Source: Eutreptiella sp. 'Long Island Sound 2002' (Eukaryota > Euglenozoa > Euglenophyceae > Eutreptiales > Eutreptiaceae). From it: 64,000 bases of DNA. Below the pieces are notes generated by a model, which searched no databases, was not told where the DNA came from, and saw only the letters and a list, made by a program, of their open reading frames with translations. The stretch is from positions 129,339,708 through 129,403,707 of the forward strand of contig OZ038381.1 in assembly GCA_964036045.1 (NCBI GenBank), given 5' to 3'. Below, piece by piece: positions 10,091-21,088 of this stretch (position 1 is the stretch's first letter; each line of letters begins with the position of its first letter). The translations under genes were made by a program, and so were the position numbers.

Positions 10091-11461
10091 TGTAATAATC
10101 TTGGACAGGAGCTTATTATCTTATCCATGGTGGGTGGTGTTGTTTGAGCCATGGAGCGCAGGATCAAAATTTCTTCTCCAAGTAGAGTAAAAAAATCAGA
10201 AAAAGGAAAATCCTTCGAAAAAAGCAATCCGAAAAGTTTAAGATAATGTAAAACCTAATCGAAGCACTTTAGGATGTAGGAGGTGATGATTGAGATGCCT
10301 TGCTGTTTGTTCTAATGGGGCTCACCCTAGCTATGCAAAATTCAGTAATCCCTTGAAGCACAAACGGACAAAACCCAAACAAATGAAGATGTGTGGTTCA
10401 AAACCCTGGTACGTCACCAATACGAGTTCTCGAAATTCTGATTCCTTGATTCGAACGAATTGATTTGGTGGATCAATAAATTCACGGCATTGCGACAACT
10501 TGAGATTGAAACATAATTTGGGCAAGGGGAAGGAGGTCCTGAGATATGGAGCAATTACTTTGTGACAAAGGAGACAACACATCATGGGGGAGAGAGGAGG
10601 AGAGAGAGAGAGAGAGGAAAGCATGGGTGAAGTGATCGAACCCATGTCATGCAACAACTCCAAAATTTGACACCTAGGCAAAAATATTCACCATGGATCA
10701 TCGAAGCAAAATGTTGCATGTTCATGCAAAAATGTGAATTTTGGCTTGAATTGATATCCAAGCCCATGGAAGGTGTGACCCAAAGTTGAGGGGAGTGGGG
10801 AACACATGCCATGTATATGCCTTGACACATGTGTACTCAATGAGAATGATCATGCATGAATTTATGAAGAATGAATTATGCATGTGCATAGAAATGCATA
10901 CATGTGAAGTCATGCATGTTGGGGAATTGAGGATTCTTGACATGGCAACTCACATGTGATCATACTCAATCGAAATGGAGTGTCTCGAATTAGATTGAGA
11001 AATTACGAATGATGCAAACAACATGCGAGACACAAAAATTCATCAAAACATGGCAATATGGCAAAGGAGAAATCAATGTGATAAAAAACGACGTGGTTGT
11101 GAGAACCAAATGGTGTGTCATTGGCCATGTTGGACTCAAGGCGGCTTCTTGAAACCGACCTGAGAATCATCATTGTGGTCCAAGGCGGTGTCCACAAAAC
11201 CGGCTGGGACTGATGCGATGAAGGACGGAATTCTCGACATTTCAATGCCAAAAACAATTTGTATTCCGTCTTGTACAAAAATCGACAGAATTGGGGAATT
11301 TCTGTCCACATCTCGGCATTCGTCATGGGGCCGCTCCTACTGTCGGGGGCGGCATGCCGATCCTCAAATATTAATTGGGATTTGAGGATTTGTGATGCAT
11401 TTTAATTCAATTTCTGGTACAATAATGGCCAATGGATGCCCCGATGCCCATTTCCATTACA
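10091..11461 (-). repeat. 3' LTR of the Ty3-type element (1371 bp)
   Basis: Begins TGTAAT and ends ATTACA (perfect 6-bp terminal inverted repeat with TG/CA ends). It aligns end to end with 38400-39776. In a ~430-base stretch compared by eye (10801-11230) I count about 16 differences, roughly 96% identity. As the element reads on the minus strand, this copy is the 3' LTR. A GA dinucleotide run (10600-10616) and many ATGCAT-type words are present; no protein. Confidence 0.93.
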
Positions 11462-11471
11462 CCACCTTCTT
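11462..11471 (-). promoter_or_regulatory. Polypurine tract (plus-strand primer site)
   Basis: On the minus strand the bases directly before the 3' LTR read AAGAAGGTGG, a short purine tract in the position where LTR elements prime plus-strand DNA. One T interrupts it, so the call rests mainly on position. Confidence 0.5.
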
Positions 11472-14309
11472 AGACTATGTCATGGCGTCCCGGCCATGCA
11501 CGTGGTTGATCTAAACCCAAATTGGCAAAAAAAATCGTCAATGAAAAGGGGTTCAGGGATTTCTTTGGAGGGAGTGTGTCATCGACCCCCACAGGCCCAT
11601 GGCCATGCACTGAGGCGATTTGAGAGCAAACGGATGTCACAGTTGAATTCGGCACCCTCGAAATAGGGGTGTATGAGGCTCGTAGGTCGGGCTGGACCAT
11701 TCAAGCTGAAATCCCCATTTTCACCGTGAAAAAAATGGCAAACGGGAAGAATGAACTCTGGACACTGAAAAATGGAAATTTTGTCATCCCACCGTGATAT
11801 GGCGCAAAACAAGCACCATATTTGAACTCAGCACCCTCAACGTAGGGGGGCTGGGGGTGCTGGAAATCAGTTCTGATCAATGTTCCAAAAAGAGCATTTT
11901 CAGCCCCTTGGAAAAACGCGCGGTGCTGAAATTTGACAAACAGCACCCTCCTGCACCCTGCTGCAGGTTAAAGGACCTCATCTGTTGGCAAATGAGGGTC
12001 TCCAGTGCGTCAGGCACCCTGACAATAGGAGAGGTGTATGTGAAATGGACCCCCTAGGGCAAAAATTTGACAAAAATGGAATTTTTTGTCAAAAACATCG
12101 ATTTTTGCCTGATGCCAGCCAGAAATCAAAATCTGCAGCAGCAGGGGGGGAGGGTGAATCAGTGTCCCGTGGGTCCAAACGGGCATCAAAACTGATTTTG
12201 GCATACCCAAAATAGGGGGTTACACACTTTGATCGCCCATATCGGACGTAAAATGCAAAAACCCCACTTTTGGCATCAAAAATTGGTGTTCGCTCGGACG
12301 AAGTAAAAAACTGTCAATCTGGACCTAATCTGTACCTCACAGTGCCGCCCAGATGTCAATTGGCGGGAAGGGAGTGCTACAGTTGCACTCAGCATCCCTA
12401 AAATAGGGGGGGGTGTACCCTACATCACCCACCCTGGTCCTGGAGGTGAAAAAACATACTTTCACCCCGGAGGGGGGGGGGGGGGCTGTCAGAATTCTGG
12501 CTGACAGCTGGCTGATTCCTGGTGTCGAACAGGAATTGCGCAAAAAATTGAAAACGGGTCAAAAAATGATTTCGTAAAGTTCCAAGAGTTCTTTGGAACC
12601 CATCAAGGTTTGTGAAACAATTACAAGCTCACTGGAACCGTCTGAGGACCCCTGTGACCCTCCCAAAGTAACCCCTTCGGGCTGTAAAATTCTGCAGCCT
12701 GAATTGTGGGTTGTAAAGGGGGGGGGGGCTGTCACCTCTCACGCCCAAATTGCCTCGGGGAGGGGGCGTGAACCCTACCCTGACCCTGACCCTCGTTGTT
12801 TACCCTGCGCTAACGCGAGCATCGCAATGCCAACGAAGTCGGTACATGCACTGAGACATCTGGTTTACCATGCGTACACGCGGACATGGCGTTGGTGGAC
12901 AAGACGGTACACGCACTGCAAACTGTCGGAGCTGCGTTGAGGCATGGACTTACAAAATTGAAATTCGGACTTTCGGGAAGGATTGAACTGAAATTCGGCC
13001 ACGAGGACCCCAACCTCGGGCATTGGACACCCGAACGCGATGGCTGGCGAACACAAAGAACAAAAAACAAAGAGATAGACAAAGAGCAGGGGAATCGGGA
13101 TGGAAACAAGGGAGGGGAGGAGGAAATTGACTGACTGGATGGCTGGACCCCTGGGACCGACCAGGAATGTTGCAAAAATTCAAAAATAAATCAAAATTGA
13201 ATTTTGTAAAGTTCTGGTGGCCGCTTGGGACCCAATGCACCAACCCCCACCCGTTCTAGCTACCCTGTAGCCTAAACTGGCCCCCTGAGCCCATGGGAAG
13301 GTGGGTACTTCACCGCTGGACATTTCAGGACAGTTTCAGGGGGGTGGAGGAGAAATATGGAGAAGAGATGGCACAAAAACAAATGTTGCCACCCTACCAA
13401 AGCAAAAACAGGACCACATAACCTAATAAGGAAGGGTTCGAGCAATGTAATGTGCCCTACACCGCCTAGGGCCACGCATTTCCGACACAAGGGCCGAAAG
13501 GGTGCAGAGCAGGGTATGACATGTTTGCAAATGTGATGAACCCTAACGTAACATGCTACCAAACACATGGAGAGAGGGAAATAGCGGCTGAGGCCCCTCA
13601 TCACTCTTAAGCAGTGCGGCAGGACCACTCATGCTTCAAAGCAAGGGGTCGAACTGCCGGCTTGAACCCCGCAAAGCCCAGGCCACGCACTCCCGGAGGA
13701 ACGGGTGAAGGATTCACAAGGTAGCAATGCAATACCTCAGAAATTCATGGTACTTTTTTTGGCATGTCACTGAATTTTCTGATGCTTGTTGGATCCTGAA
13801 AAATGAGAAAGAGAGCTCAAGTGTGATGCTCAACGGATCCATGCATGACATCCATACGGCAGGGCCACAATGACGCAAAGGGCCGAGCCTCGGGATCCTC
13901 ACCGTGACGGTAGGGCCACACAAGAAGGACCGAACCCAAACCAGAAATTCAGAGGATTGTTACCCTATCACAATGTCAAGACAATAGGTCCGCAGTGCAT
14001 CAGTTTTAGCTACCGGGCCAACAGAAATTCAGAAATTCAGTGCGAGGTCAAAAACAAAATTCTGATTGGCCCTGAAGTTCAGAATGTAGGGTAAAAAATT
14101 CTGCCTAGTCCTGCAATTCTGATGTCCCAACCCTCCTGACTGCAGAATTTGGCAAAGAGGACGAGATCAGGACTGACAATCCCGGAGGAAGGGCCGAGAT
14201 CATTAGACTATACCACTACACACTTTACCGGGAAGAGTTGAGACCGCAAGTGTAGGCTAAAGCCCTATAACCACTCCTAAAAAGGTGTATCATTCTTAAA
14301 TGAGGCTGC
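11472..14309 (-). other. Noncoding 3' region of the Ty3-type element
   Basis: About 2.8 kb between the integrase/chromodomain end and the 3' LTR. No convincing gene. The first 900 bases hold a decayed ~185-bp tandem array (listed separately). The remainder is unique-looking sequence with scattered G-runs (12470-12486, 12718-12728) and repeated CAGAAATTCAG words near 13945-14040. Confidence 0.6.
11651..12440. repeat. Decayed ~185-bp tandem array related to the 187-bp satellite
   Basis: The landmark GGCACCCTC...AATAGGGG recurs in degenerate form at 11651, 11830, 12013, 12200 and 12391 (spacing 179, 183, 187, 191). This is the reverse complement of the CTATTTTGAGGGTGCCC landmark in the 4494-5680 satellite. 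A TTGACAAAAAT...TTTTTTGTCAAAAA palindrome at about 12067-12097 parallels the satellite's TTTTTCGTCAAAAA stretch. Confidence 0.65.
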
Positions 14310-15735
14310 CTAGGCCCTCGAGGCCGTGCGTTGCGTGGTCTGGATAACCAGACGGGCCTCAAACTCCGCATCCAATGTAGAATTTGGTGCCGAACGGGCC
14401 AGCACTTGGCGAATGTTGCTAACTTTGAGATCAATTTTATGTTTCTTGTTGTACTGGGTCCAGAGATCATTAATATCGTGCATGAATGCACTAGCGGGCT
14501 GAAATTCGGTTTCTGGGTAACCCCTTGTACTTGACCTCCCACTCTATGGGCTTACGGCGCCCCGGTCCAACCGTCGTATGAGAAACAATGTCCTCAATGA
14601 CGTACCTGTCGGACTCGACCAGAAAATCTTGGTCCATATAGTAGTGCAGAGGAGGAGTACCCTCCTCAGGGGCCACGTAAGGCTTGAGACGCATAGTGTG
14701 CAGCGCCCTTTCGCCCCGTTCAGTAGCTATCAAGTAAGTATTGCTGCCCAGGCGCTGAAGGACTTCACCTGGTCCTTCCCGCACCCGATGCAGCTTATCA
14801 GTACCTTTCCTAGTCTCGTAGTCCCTGTACCAGACTTTCTCCCCAAAGACATACACATGGGGAGGGTGCGCCCTTCGGAATTCCTCCGCCTTACGGCGGT
14901 GAATCTTATTCAGCGAGTCCTGTATGTAGCGGTGGTCCTGCACCAACTGTTGGAAGAACCCAACTGCATCCCGACACTCAGATCGGGGAAGAATGGGTGC
15001 GCAGTCTCCAAATCCAATGGGATTGCGGCCAAAGACTAGATAGTGTGGCAAATACCCACTGATCAGGCCAGGGATGTCGTTGGAAGCCCAGATGGCTAGT
15101 GGCAACAACTGCGCCCAGTTTTGCTGAGTTGTTTTCCCCAGCCACTGCCTGAGGGATTCAACGACCACCTGAACTGCTCGTTCCGCACGCCCGTTTGACT
15201 GGGGGCTCTTGATGGTGGATTGCTTTATGCTGATCCCTGATAGCTTACAGAGTTCGCTGAAGAATTCGGCCGTAACCAGATGGTCCTGGTCTGAAAAGAT
15301 CTCTTGGGGCATACCCATGACGGGCACCACCCTCTCCAGATATAGATCCGCTAAACCAAGTGCGGTCAGTGTCTTACTGCATGGCACTGCCACCACATAG
15401 CCCGTTAAACGGCAAACCACGACCAAAACATAATCATATGTGTTGCCGTTTGCGGTACAAGGACGTCCGCTGAGGTCACAAAAAGTCAACACAGACTGAT
15501 GCAAACGGGTACTCAGGTACTGTTGCGGGATGATTAAACTCTGGCTGTAAACCCTTACGGCCCTTAGTTTGGCCGCAAATATTGCACTTTTTGACAATTG
15601 ATTGCACCATTTGGTGTAGTTCTTTCAGTTGATATGCGCAAGAATACTTCCGGTTGAAATTTTACAGAGTTTTTCTGATGCCAGGGTGTGCATACTCATG
15701 GCAGGCTTTGATGACTTGTTTGACCAAGTCATATG
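14310..15735 (-). pseudogene. Integrase with C-terminal chromodomain (broken)
   Basis: Inserts retrotransposon cDNA into chromosomes. In order: an HHCC zinc finger, with CHEYAHPG near 15695 and CNIC near 15575; a catalytic core with the first Asp in VCVDF (codon 15487-15485), the second in FSDQD and the Glu in GRAERA, giving a D-x35-E spacing; then a C-terminal chromodomain beginning RYVIEDIV and ending near YPETEFQPAS. The main open frame is 14491-15597. Frameshifts separate the zinc finger from the core, sit just after the first Asp (a run of five T, forward A-run 15480-15484), and cut the chromodomain at a run of four G (forward 14521-14524). The shifted chromodomain frame stops at 14310-14312. 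The chromodomain places the element among chromoviruses. Confidence 0.85.
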
Positions 15736-15820
15736 GTACACACACACGTCCATTGCTTCGCAGATTATCGTTATGCAATGTATATGACTGTCTGTCGACC
15801 TCAATGAACTTGTGCTGCAG

Positions 15821-16327
15821 TCAAGCATCCCAGTGGGGAGCAAAAAACGGGTCAAGCTCATAGTTGGAGGACCAGTCATCGTAAAGGACAGAGATTGCGG
15901 GGGGCACTTTAATGGCTTCCATGTCTCCGACAACGAGGGTTTCCACCCCCGGCATATGCCAGCTCATGAAAGACATAGTCTTAATCATGTTCAGTGATGC
16001 CAATTGTGCCTTGTGTCGGCATTTGGAGTCCAAATTAAGTCTCTCCTTTTGAGCACGGCTGTATTTTCGACCCGTCACGATGTGAGGACGCGTCTGGCAG
16101 CGGCTTGATGGCCCTGCCAGGCTTTCATCCCCCAAGGAGTGGATGAAAAGCTCCTCCAGAGTGCTAAACTTGGACCTGTCTGTCGCGACGTAAGGTGCCT
16201 CGGCCTCAACCATGTCGACTGACTTAACCGCTTGTAGTGCAGCCACTGTGTCTACCTGTAGCTGATTAAGCATGGCTTGCTCATGGGAAAAGGCTTCGGG
16301 CTTCGCTGTTCTAAGGTAATCACGCAC
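15821..16327 (-). pseudogene. pol segment between RNase H and integrase
   Basis: Open frame of 168 codons in the same frame as the RNase H upstream, from which it is separated only by an in-frame TAA (16339-16337). It holds KYSRAQKERLNLDSKCRHK and a Met/Trp-rich C-terminus. No catalytic motif. By position it is the tether between RNase H and the integrase zinc finger found in Ty3-type polyproteins. Its own frame stops before the zinc finger at about 15735. Confidence 0.6.
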
Positions 16328-16336
16328 AGACTGCCA

Positions 16337-18030
16337 TTACTGTTTTTCGGCTTCCTCCCATCCAGCCAGGTCATCATCCCCACCATGGAAGTTGGTGTCT
16401 TGGGCCTCCCCTGCTGGATAGGCAAACCGAGAAAGTGCATTGGCAACCTGATTCTCCTCACCTGGACGGTAAGTAATAATAAGGTTGAACCGGCTCAAAA
16501 ACTCATGCCAACGTCCCCGCCGTCCTAGCGACCCAGAAATGGTACACAGGTCCTCCTTGTACCATTTCACAATGGCTGAATGATCAGTCTCGATCTCGAC
16601 TGCAGATCCTCCGATCCATGACTGAAATTTCAACAGGCAACACACAATGGCATATGTTTCCTGCTCTCTTGGAGTCCAGACAAACTGCCCTGTGTTTTTG
16701 GTACTCCCATTGACGCTGGCCTTGTTCCCTTGTAGCTTGCGGGAATAGAAGGCAACTGGGTGCCAGTTACCTTCTTCCTGCTGCTGCTCAAGGACCCCAC
16801 CGACTGCATAATTGGACGCATCAGTGATGATGCGCCACGGCAGGCCTGCCTTTGGTAAGTACAGCCTGGTTTTCTCAGTTAACACATTCTTAAGGGCCCC
16901 GAAGTTGGTTTCCCTTTCATCGGTCCAATGAATTGGGGCTTCCTTAGGTGTTAACTTGATTTTCTTCCTCTTGTGAGGCACTCCAGTGGATGTCCGTGGG
17001 GCATTAGGGTCCCTAGGCTCATATTGATATTTGCCTTTGAGGGCCTTCATCAGCGGTGCTGCCCTTTCGGCGAATTTGTCAATATACACCGGATACCAGC
17101 CCACGAGCCCAAGGAATCCCTTCATATGCTTGGCTGTTTTGATACCCTCCCATTTCCATTCTTTTACTGCTGAGATGTTGGTGGGACTCGGATATCTACA
17201 TCCATCTTTAAGGATGTGACCCACATACTGGACAATCTGTTTGAATAGATGCACCTTGGAGGGCTTAACTGTTAACTGAGCTTCCTCCAGTGCATCAAAC
17301 ATCTTGCACAGGTCCTCATAATGCGCCTCAAAGTATTTCCTGAGCGTTCCCGGTTGTTGTATTTGCACAATTGTGAGCTTGTTCGGCTCTAAAACATTCC
17401 GCCCTGACGACGATAGAATGTCATCAATGTAGGGTCGGGATTAAGGACAATTGCGTGTCACATATTTCACCATTTGTTGGTAGGCTGCAGGCCCCACCTT
17501 AACACCCATTGGAAGGACATTCCATTCAAAGATGCCAAATGAAGTACAGAAGGCAGGAAGATGCTTGCTGCTCTTCTCCAGATGCATTTGATGAAAACCA
17601 TCCTCCAAATTGATGATGGAAAAGATAAAATTGCCCTCCTGGTTGGCAATTTGGTCCTCAATGACAGGCAGCAGAAAGCTGTTGCCCTTTAAGCAGGAAT
17701 TAAGATGACGGTAGTCAATGAACAACCGCCAATCATTTTTTCCTGGCTTTGGCACCAAGAATGCTCTGGCGACCCATTGTGGCTGCCCTTTTGCATCTCG
17801 TAGCATGCCACGCTCCTTGATCTCCACAACATTATCCCATAACGCTTTTTCGCGTTCACCCACGGCTCGTATGGGCTTATCAGCTCTGGGGCCAGCATGT
17901 TCAGGCAGGAGCTCCAAGCGAAGCGTAGAATGGGGCCCCCCTTGCCTTTTTTGGATGCCGGGGTCACATGCTGAGTGCGAATGGGATTATAAACGGATTT
18001 TTCATAGCGAGCCATAATTTTGGCCTTCAG
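16337..18030 (-). pseudogene. Reverse transcriptase and RNase H of the Ty3-type element (inactive)
   Basis: RT: the N-terminal ELLPEHAGPRADKPIRAVGE region, then FLVPKPGKNDWRLFIDYRHLN, FSIINLEDGFHQMHL (motif A), LPMGVKVGPAAYQQ, and the catalytic PYIDDIL (17431-17420). RNase H: IITDASNYAVGGVL, TPREQETYAIVCCLL, IETDHSAI, then YRPGEENQVANALSR. One frame runs through both, broken by a TAA at 17443-17441 just before the YIDD box. Two expected catalytic Asp residues are Asn: in motif A (codon 17611-17609) and in the last RNase H motif, where the family has ADALSR (codon 16441-16439). Either change alone should abolish activity, so this copy is dead; the order RT, RNase H, integrase identifies a Ty3-type element. 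Confidence 0.9.
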
Positions 18031-18161
18031 GTCTTCACATCCTCCCCAGTCCTCATCCGACTTGATGACAGACCGGATGTGGCGGCGGTGGCCTTGTACC
18101 CAATCATGCTGGCTTATCCCCCTAGGACCCAGACTAGACCTATCCACACAAGACTCATTCA

Positions 18162-19703
18162 TTACCGGGGTGTAGTTACCATTGGCCGCTCATGCATGGT
18201 ATCAGACTCCTCCATACTGGGGTAATCGAGACCTGGGGACGCTTCGGACTCTGACTGACGGATGTCCCCTGACTTGGCCCTTTTGGTTCCTTCGCGATGT
18301 GCCCGTCGCCGCATCTGGCGGCATTTGACCTGTACGGGCAAAACCTGTTGTACCTGATGGTTAGAAGTACCATGCATGAGCGACTCTAAGGAAGGCCCCG
18401 GGTGTGTGTGTGAAAAGGGGGCGGAAACTGTGCAGTCGTGCGGATACAGGGCGACACAATCCCCGCTGGGAAGGGTCGAGTCCCATACAGCGCGCTTCTT
18501 GTCGGCGGCATCCACTGGTTCTGCCTGTGACTCCTCAGGAGTCCAGCCTAGCGCATATACTACAACTATACGATACTCCCTATCGGCTGAGCGTACCTTA
18601 CCATCATGATCTACAAAAAGGGGTTCACCGACCGGCACATCTACCCAGTCTACTACCACCTCGCCCAGAAAACACCACCAATACCTATCCCTACATGTCG
18701 GGACAATAGCGATACCTCGGCCTTGCTCAAACTTCAACTTTTGAACGGTTTGCTCCCACAGCCTATCGAGGGGATGTAACCAAACGTTCCCTCCGGCCCA
18801 TGGCTGTGACAACCCGTCCATTTGCTCATTGCATTTTTTTGGGAAACGAGCAAGCCGTTTACTACTGAATACATCTGTAAATTCCCGGAAATGACACTTG
18901 TCAACCAGCGACTTAGCCCATCGCTCAATGCGAAGGACAATATCCTGGCGGACTGCCAAATCATCCCTATCACGCAGCCATTTTTGCCGCCCTTTGCGTT
19001 TGGCCGCCGCCTGAACATTCCGAATATTGCCTCGACCCTCATGGGTACGGAATGAGGACTTAACCGCCTTGGTGCTCTTCCCTAGCACCTTGGACGGCCC
19101 ACCACCGCCGGTGTCGCTAGCTGCAGTGTCAGAACTGACTCTAGAATTTTCAGAATCCGCCCACAGATCTAAGTCTGTCAACGCCAGACTTTCACATGTA
19201 ACCGCCCTCAACTTGGTAACCTGAGCTGAGTTTATACGGGCCGATCCCCACCCCGAAGGGTTGGCGCCGGGCTGGCCTACCGTGGCGCGGTTACTGACAC
19301 CTGGTAACTCCGTTTCCATGCTACCTGTGGCCTCCTCTACAACCAACTCTGGTTCAGTACCAGTGAACTCCGCTAATGTGTTAGCAAGCAACACTGCCAC
19401 CCTGTGTGGCAGACCAACGCCCATTGCAGGTCCAGTGTGTCGTACTGGGACCAAGGCCTTGGATCTATGTGTAGGTACTGGAGGAAACGGCTCCGTACCC
19501 GACAGATCGCCACTGTTGGCTGGGCCTACATGATTGTGACCCTTGATGCTGTCTGCATAGGCCAGCAACAAAGAACATACAAGTCCTTGCACTAGCCCCA
19601 GGGCTTGGTTCACTGCAGAAACCTGATCAGCGGTCTCACTGCCCGCCTGAATCATGCCAGCCCTGTGCGCCGTCACCCAAAGGGTAATATATGTGCACAC
19701 CAA
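18162..19703 (-). CDS. Unknown pol-region protein with a DIRS-like block
   Basis: A 513-codon open frame between dUTPase and RT, where ordinary Ty3-type elements have nothing comparable. The N-terminal 260 residues are low in recognisable features, with one hydrophobic patch (ALGLVQGLVCSLLLAYA, 34-50). Residues about 273-348 contain EFTDVFSSKRLARF, then GGNVWLHPLDRLWEQTVQKL, then an IAIVP strand and YWWCFLGE. That spacing (D-x-F-x-S, W-x-x-P, V-x-K, P, WW-x-x-L) matches my memory of a block downstream of RNase H in DIRS/Ngaro-type polyproteins; the assignment is inference. The C-terminus is basic and Ser-rich. No internal stops, but it is not in frame with dUTPase upstream or RT downstream. 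Confidence 0.5.
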   Translation of the reverse strand: MVCTYITLWVTAHRAGMIQAGSETADQVSAVNQALGLVQGLVCSLLLAYADSIKGHNHVGPANSGDLSGTEPFPPVPTHRSKALVPVRHTGPAMGVGLPHRVAVLLANTLAEFTGTEPELVVEEATGSMETELPGVSNRATVGQPGANPSGWGSARINSAQVTKLRAVTCESLALTDLDLWADSENSRVSSDTAASDTGGGGPSKVLGKSTKAVKSSFRTHEGRGNIRNVQAAAKRKGRQKWLRDRDDLAVRQDIVLRIERWAKSLVDKCHFREFTDVFSSKRLARFPKKCNEQMDGLSQPWAGGNVWLHPLDRLWEQTVQKLKFEQGRGIAIVPTCRDRYWWCFLGEVVVDWVDVPVGEPLFVDHDGKVRSADREYRIVVVYALGWTPEESQAEPVDAADKKRAVWDSTLPSGDCVALYPHDCTVSAPFSHTHPGPSLESLMHGTSNHQVQQVLPVQVKCRQMRRRAHREGTKRAKSGDIRQSESEASPGLDYPSMEESDTMHERPMVTTPR

Positions 19704-19741
19704 GAGGACGTACTCTTGTGCGCGAGATGGAGACAGTAGGG

Positions 19742-21088
19742 TTAGTGTGCTTGATGAAACTGGAGAGATTTGGGCTCCCTCTTCCTGGGAGGGGGGGGGG
19801 GCTTACCCGGGGTGGGAGGTACCGTACCTTTGGGTGTGTCTGTACTACCGAACCCGCCGGAACCGTGTTCTGTGGCTCGTAATTTGGAGAGTGGTTGAAG
19901 TAAAGGAGTTGGATGAAGTTCGAGGGTCATTTGGGCGACTTTGGCTCCTTGCCGCACCATATGATCCTGAGGTGCTTGATTGCTTAAAAAAATATCGACT
20001 TCTCCCGTGTAATCGTGATCGATTACCCCTGCCCCTACCCTTAACGCTAACTTGTCCGCGTTCCCTGACCTGTCCTGAATCTTGTAGTAAGTGAGAGCAG
20101 GGGTAGTGAATGCTAACCCCGGGGGTACCCGTTGCTGTCCTCCGGAGGGAATGAGAATATTGGCTGCGGCGTATAAATCGTAGCCTGCGGACCCAGGCGT
20201 ACCCTTTGTTGGTAAAATTGACTCTGGTCTGACCTGTTGGACCTGAAGAGGATTTGAAGAAATATGAGCTTGAATGAGTTCGACGAGAGTAGGAGACATA
20301 CATGGGGGGGAGAGCGCAGAGGAGAGAGGAGAGGAGGGAGGAAGAGAAACTTCTTGACCAGCTGACTCTGATGATGAGACTGCTGTAGCTGGCCCGAAAG
20401 ACTGTTGATGGGCTGGTGTTTCTGTGGCTGATGGGGGAATGGGGATTGAGGGACGTCGAGGACGCCGAGTGGGGGTAGGGGGGCGTTGCTCGTTGGTGTA
20501 TGCTGAGAGATCCACCACCCCTTGTAGGTTGGCGAGACTGCGTGATAATGAAGGAATCGGGTTAACTTTTGTCTCTGAGATTGACCTACGGGGTTCGTAC
20601 GATACCCCCTTCCTACGTTGAGCCAACCGTTGAGGAGTCCAGTCTGGCTCAGGCTCCCCGAAGGATCGCTGAAAACACCAAAAACAAATGCCTGATTTGG
20701 GCACCTGACCTATGTGATCCCATACCAGGTGCGTTTGACGCTGACAACGTGTGTTGACACAATCAGACTGAAAATATTCAAGCTTGTTGTCTAGGAAGCT
20801 GACCGTCGGTGCGGTGGTGGCATCTGGAGACCTACGGGCTTTGGTGGTACGTTTATCAACATGTTGTTTGCCACTCAAACACGACTGCAGCGTGATGTCA
20901 GGTGCCACCCATTTAAAATATCGCGGCCAAACTAACTCCGTGGAATATTTAGCCTGAATATGTGCCCCTGCCAACTCCAGCGCATACTCAGACATACCCC
21001 CATGTTGATAAGCTGGCTTCTGCCTTCTCTGGAAACTATCCAGACTCAATAGGGCATCCCATCCAGGCACTACTGCTAACCGGCCCAT
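19742..21088 (-). CDS. dUTPase of the Ty3-type element
   Basis: Hydrolyses dUTP to dUMP and pyrophosphate, keeping uracil out of DNA made by reverse transcription. In a 448-residue frame, the dUTPase domain is at about 285-417 (bases 20236-19838), with all five trimeric dUTPase motifs: PGSAGYDLYA (298-307), DRSG (339-342), GAGVIDHDYTGEV (352-364, including the catalytic Asp and Tyr), RQGAKVAQM (379-387), and RATEHGSGGFGSTD (404-417). Upstream, residues 110-138 have a C-x4-C...C-x2-C pattern that could bind zinc, then a Pro/Ser-rich linker. It overlaps the protease frame by about 50 bases in another phase. The intact domain contrasts with the dead RT. It is not a host DUT gene: it is flanked by protease and RT of the same element on the same strand. 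Confidence 0.9.
   Translation of the reverse strand: MGRLAVVPGWDALLSLDSFQRRQKPAYQHGGMSEYALELAGAHIQAKYSTELVWPRYFKWVAPDITLQSCLSGKQHVDKRTTKARRSPDATTAPTVSFLDNKLEYFQSDCVNTRCQRQTHLVWDHIGQVPKSGICFWCFQRSFGEPEPDWTPQRLAQRRKGVSYEPRRSISETKVNPIPSLSRSLANLQGVVDLSAYTNEQRPPTPTRRPRRPSIPIPPSATETPAHQQSFGPATAVSSSESAGQEVSLPPSSPLSSALSPPCMSPTLVELIQAHISSNPLQVQQVRPESILPTKGTPGSAGYDLYAAANILIPSGGQQRVPPGLAFTTPALTYYKIQDRSGNADKLALRVGAGVIDHDYTGEVDIFLSNQAPQDHMVRQGAKVAQMTLELHPTPLLQPLSKLRATEHGSGGFGSTDTPKGTVPPTPGKPPPPPRKREPKSLQFHQAH

Noticed and set aside
19742-21088. Host dUTPase gene
   Set aside because: Flanked on the same strand by protease and RT of one LTR element and fused to an element-specific N-terminus.
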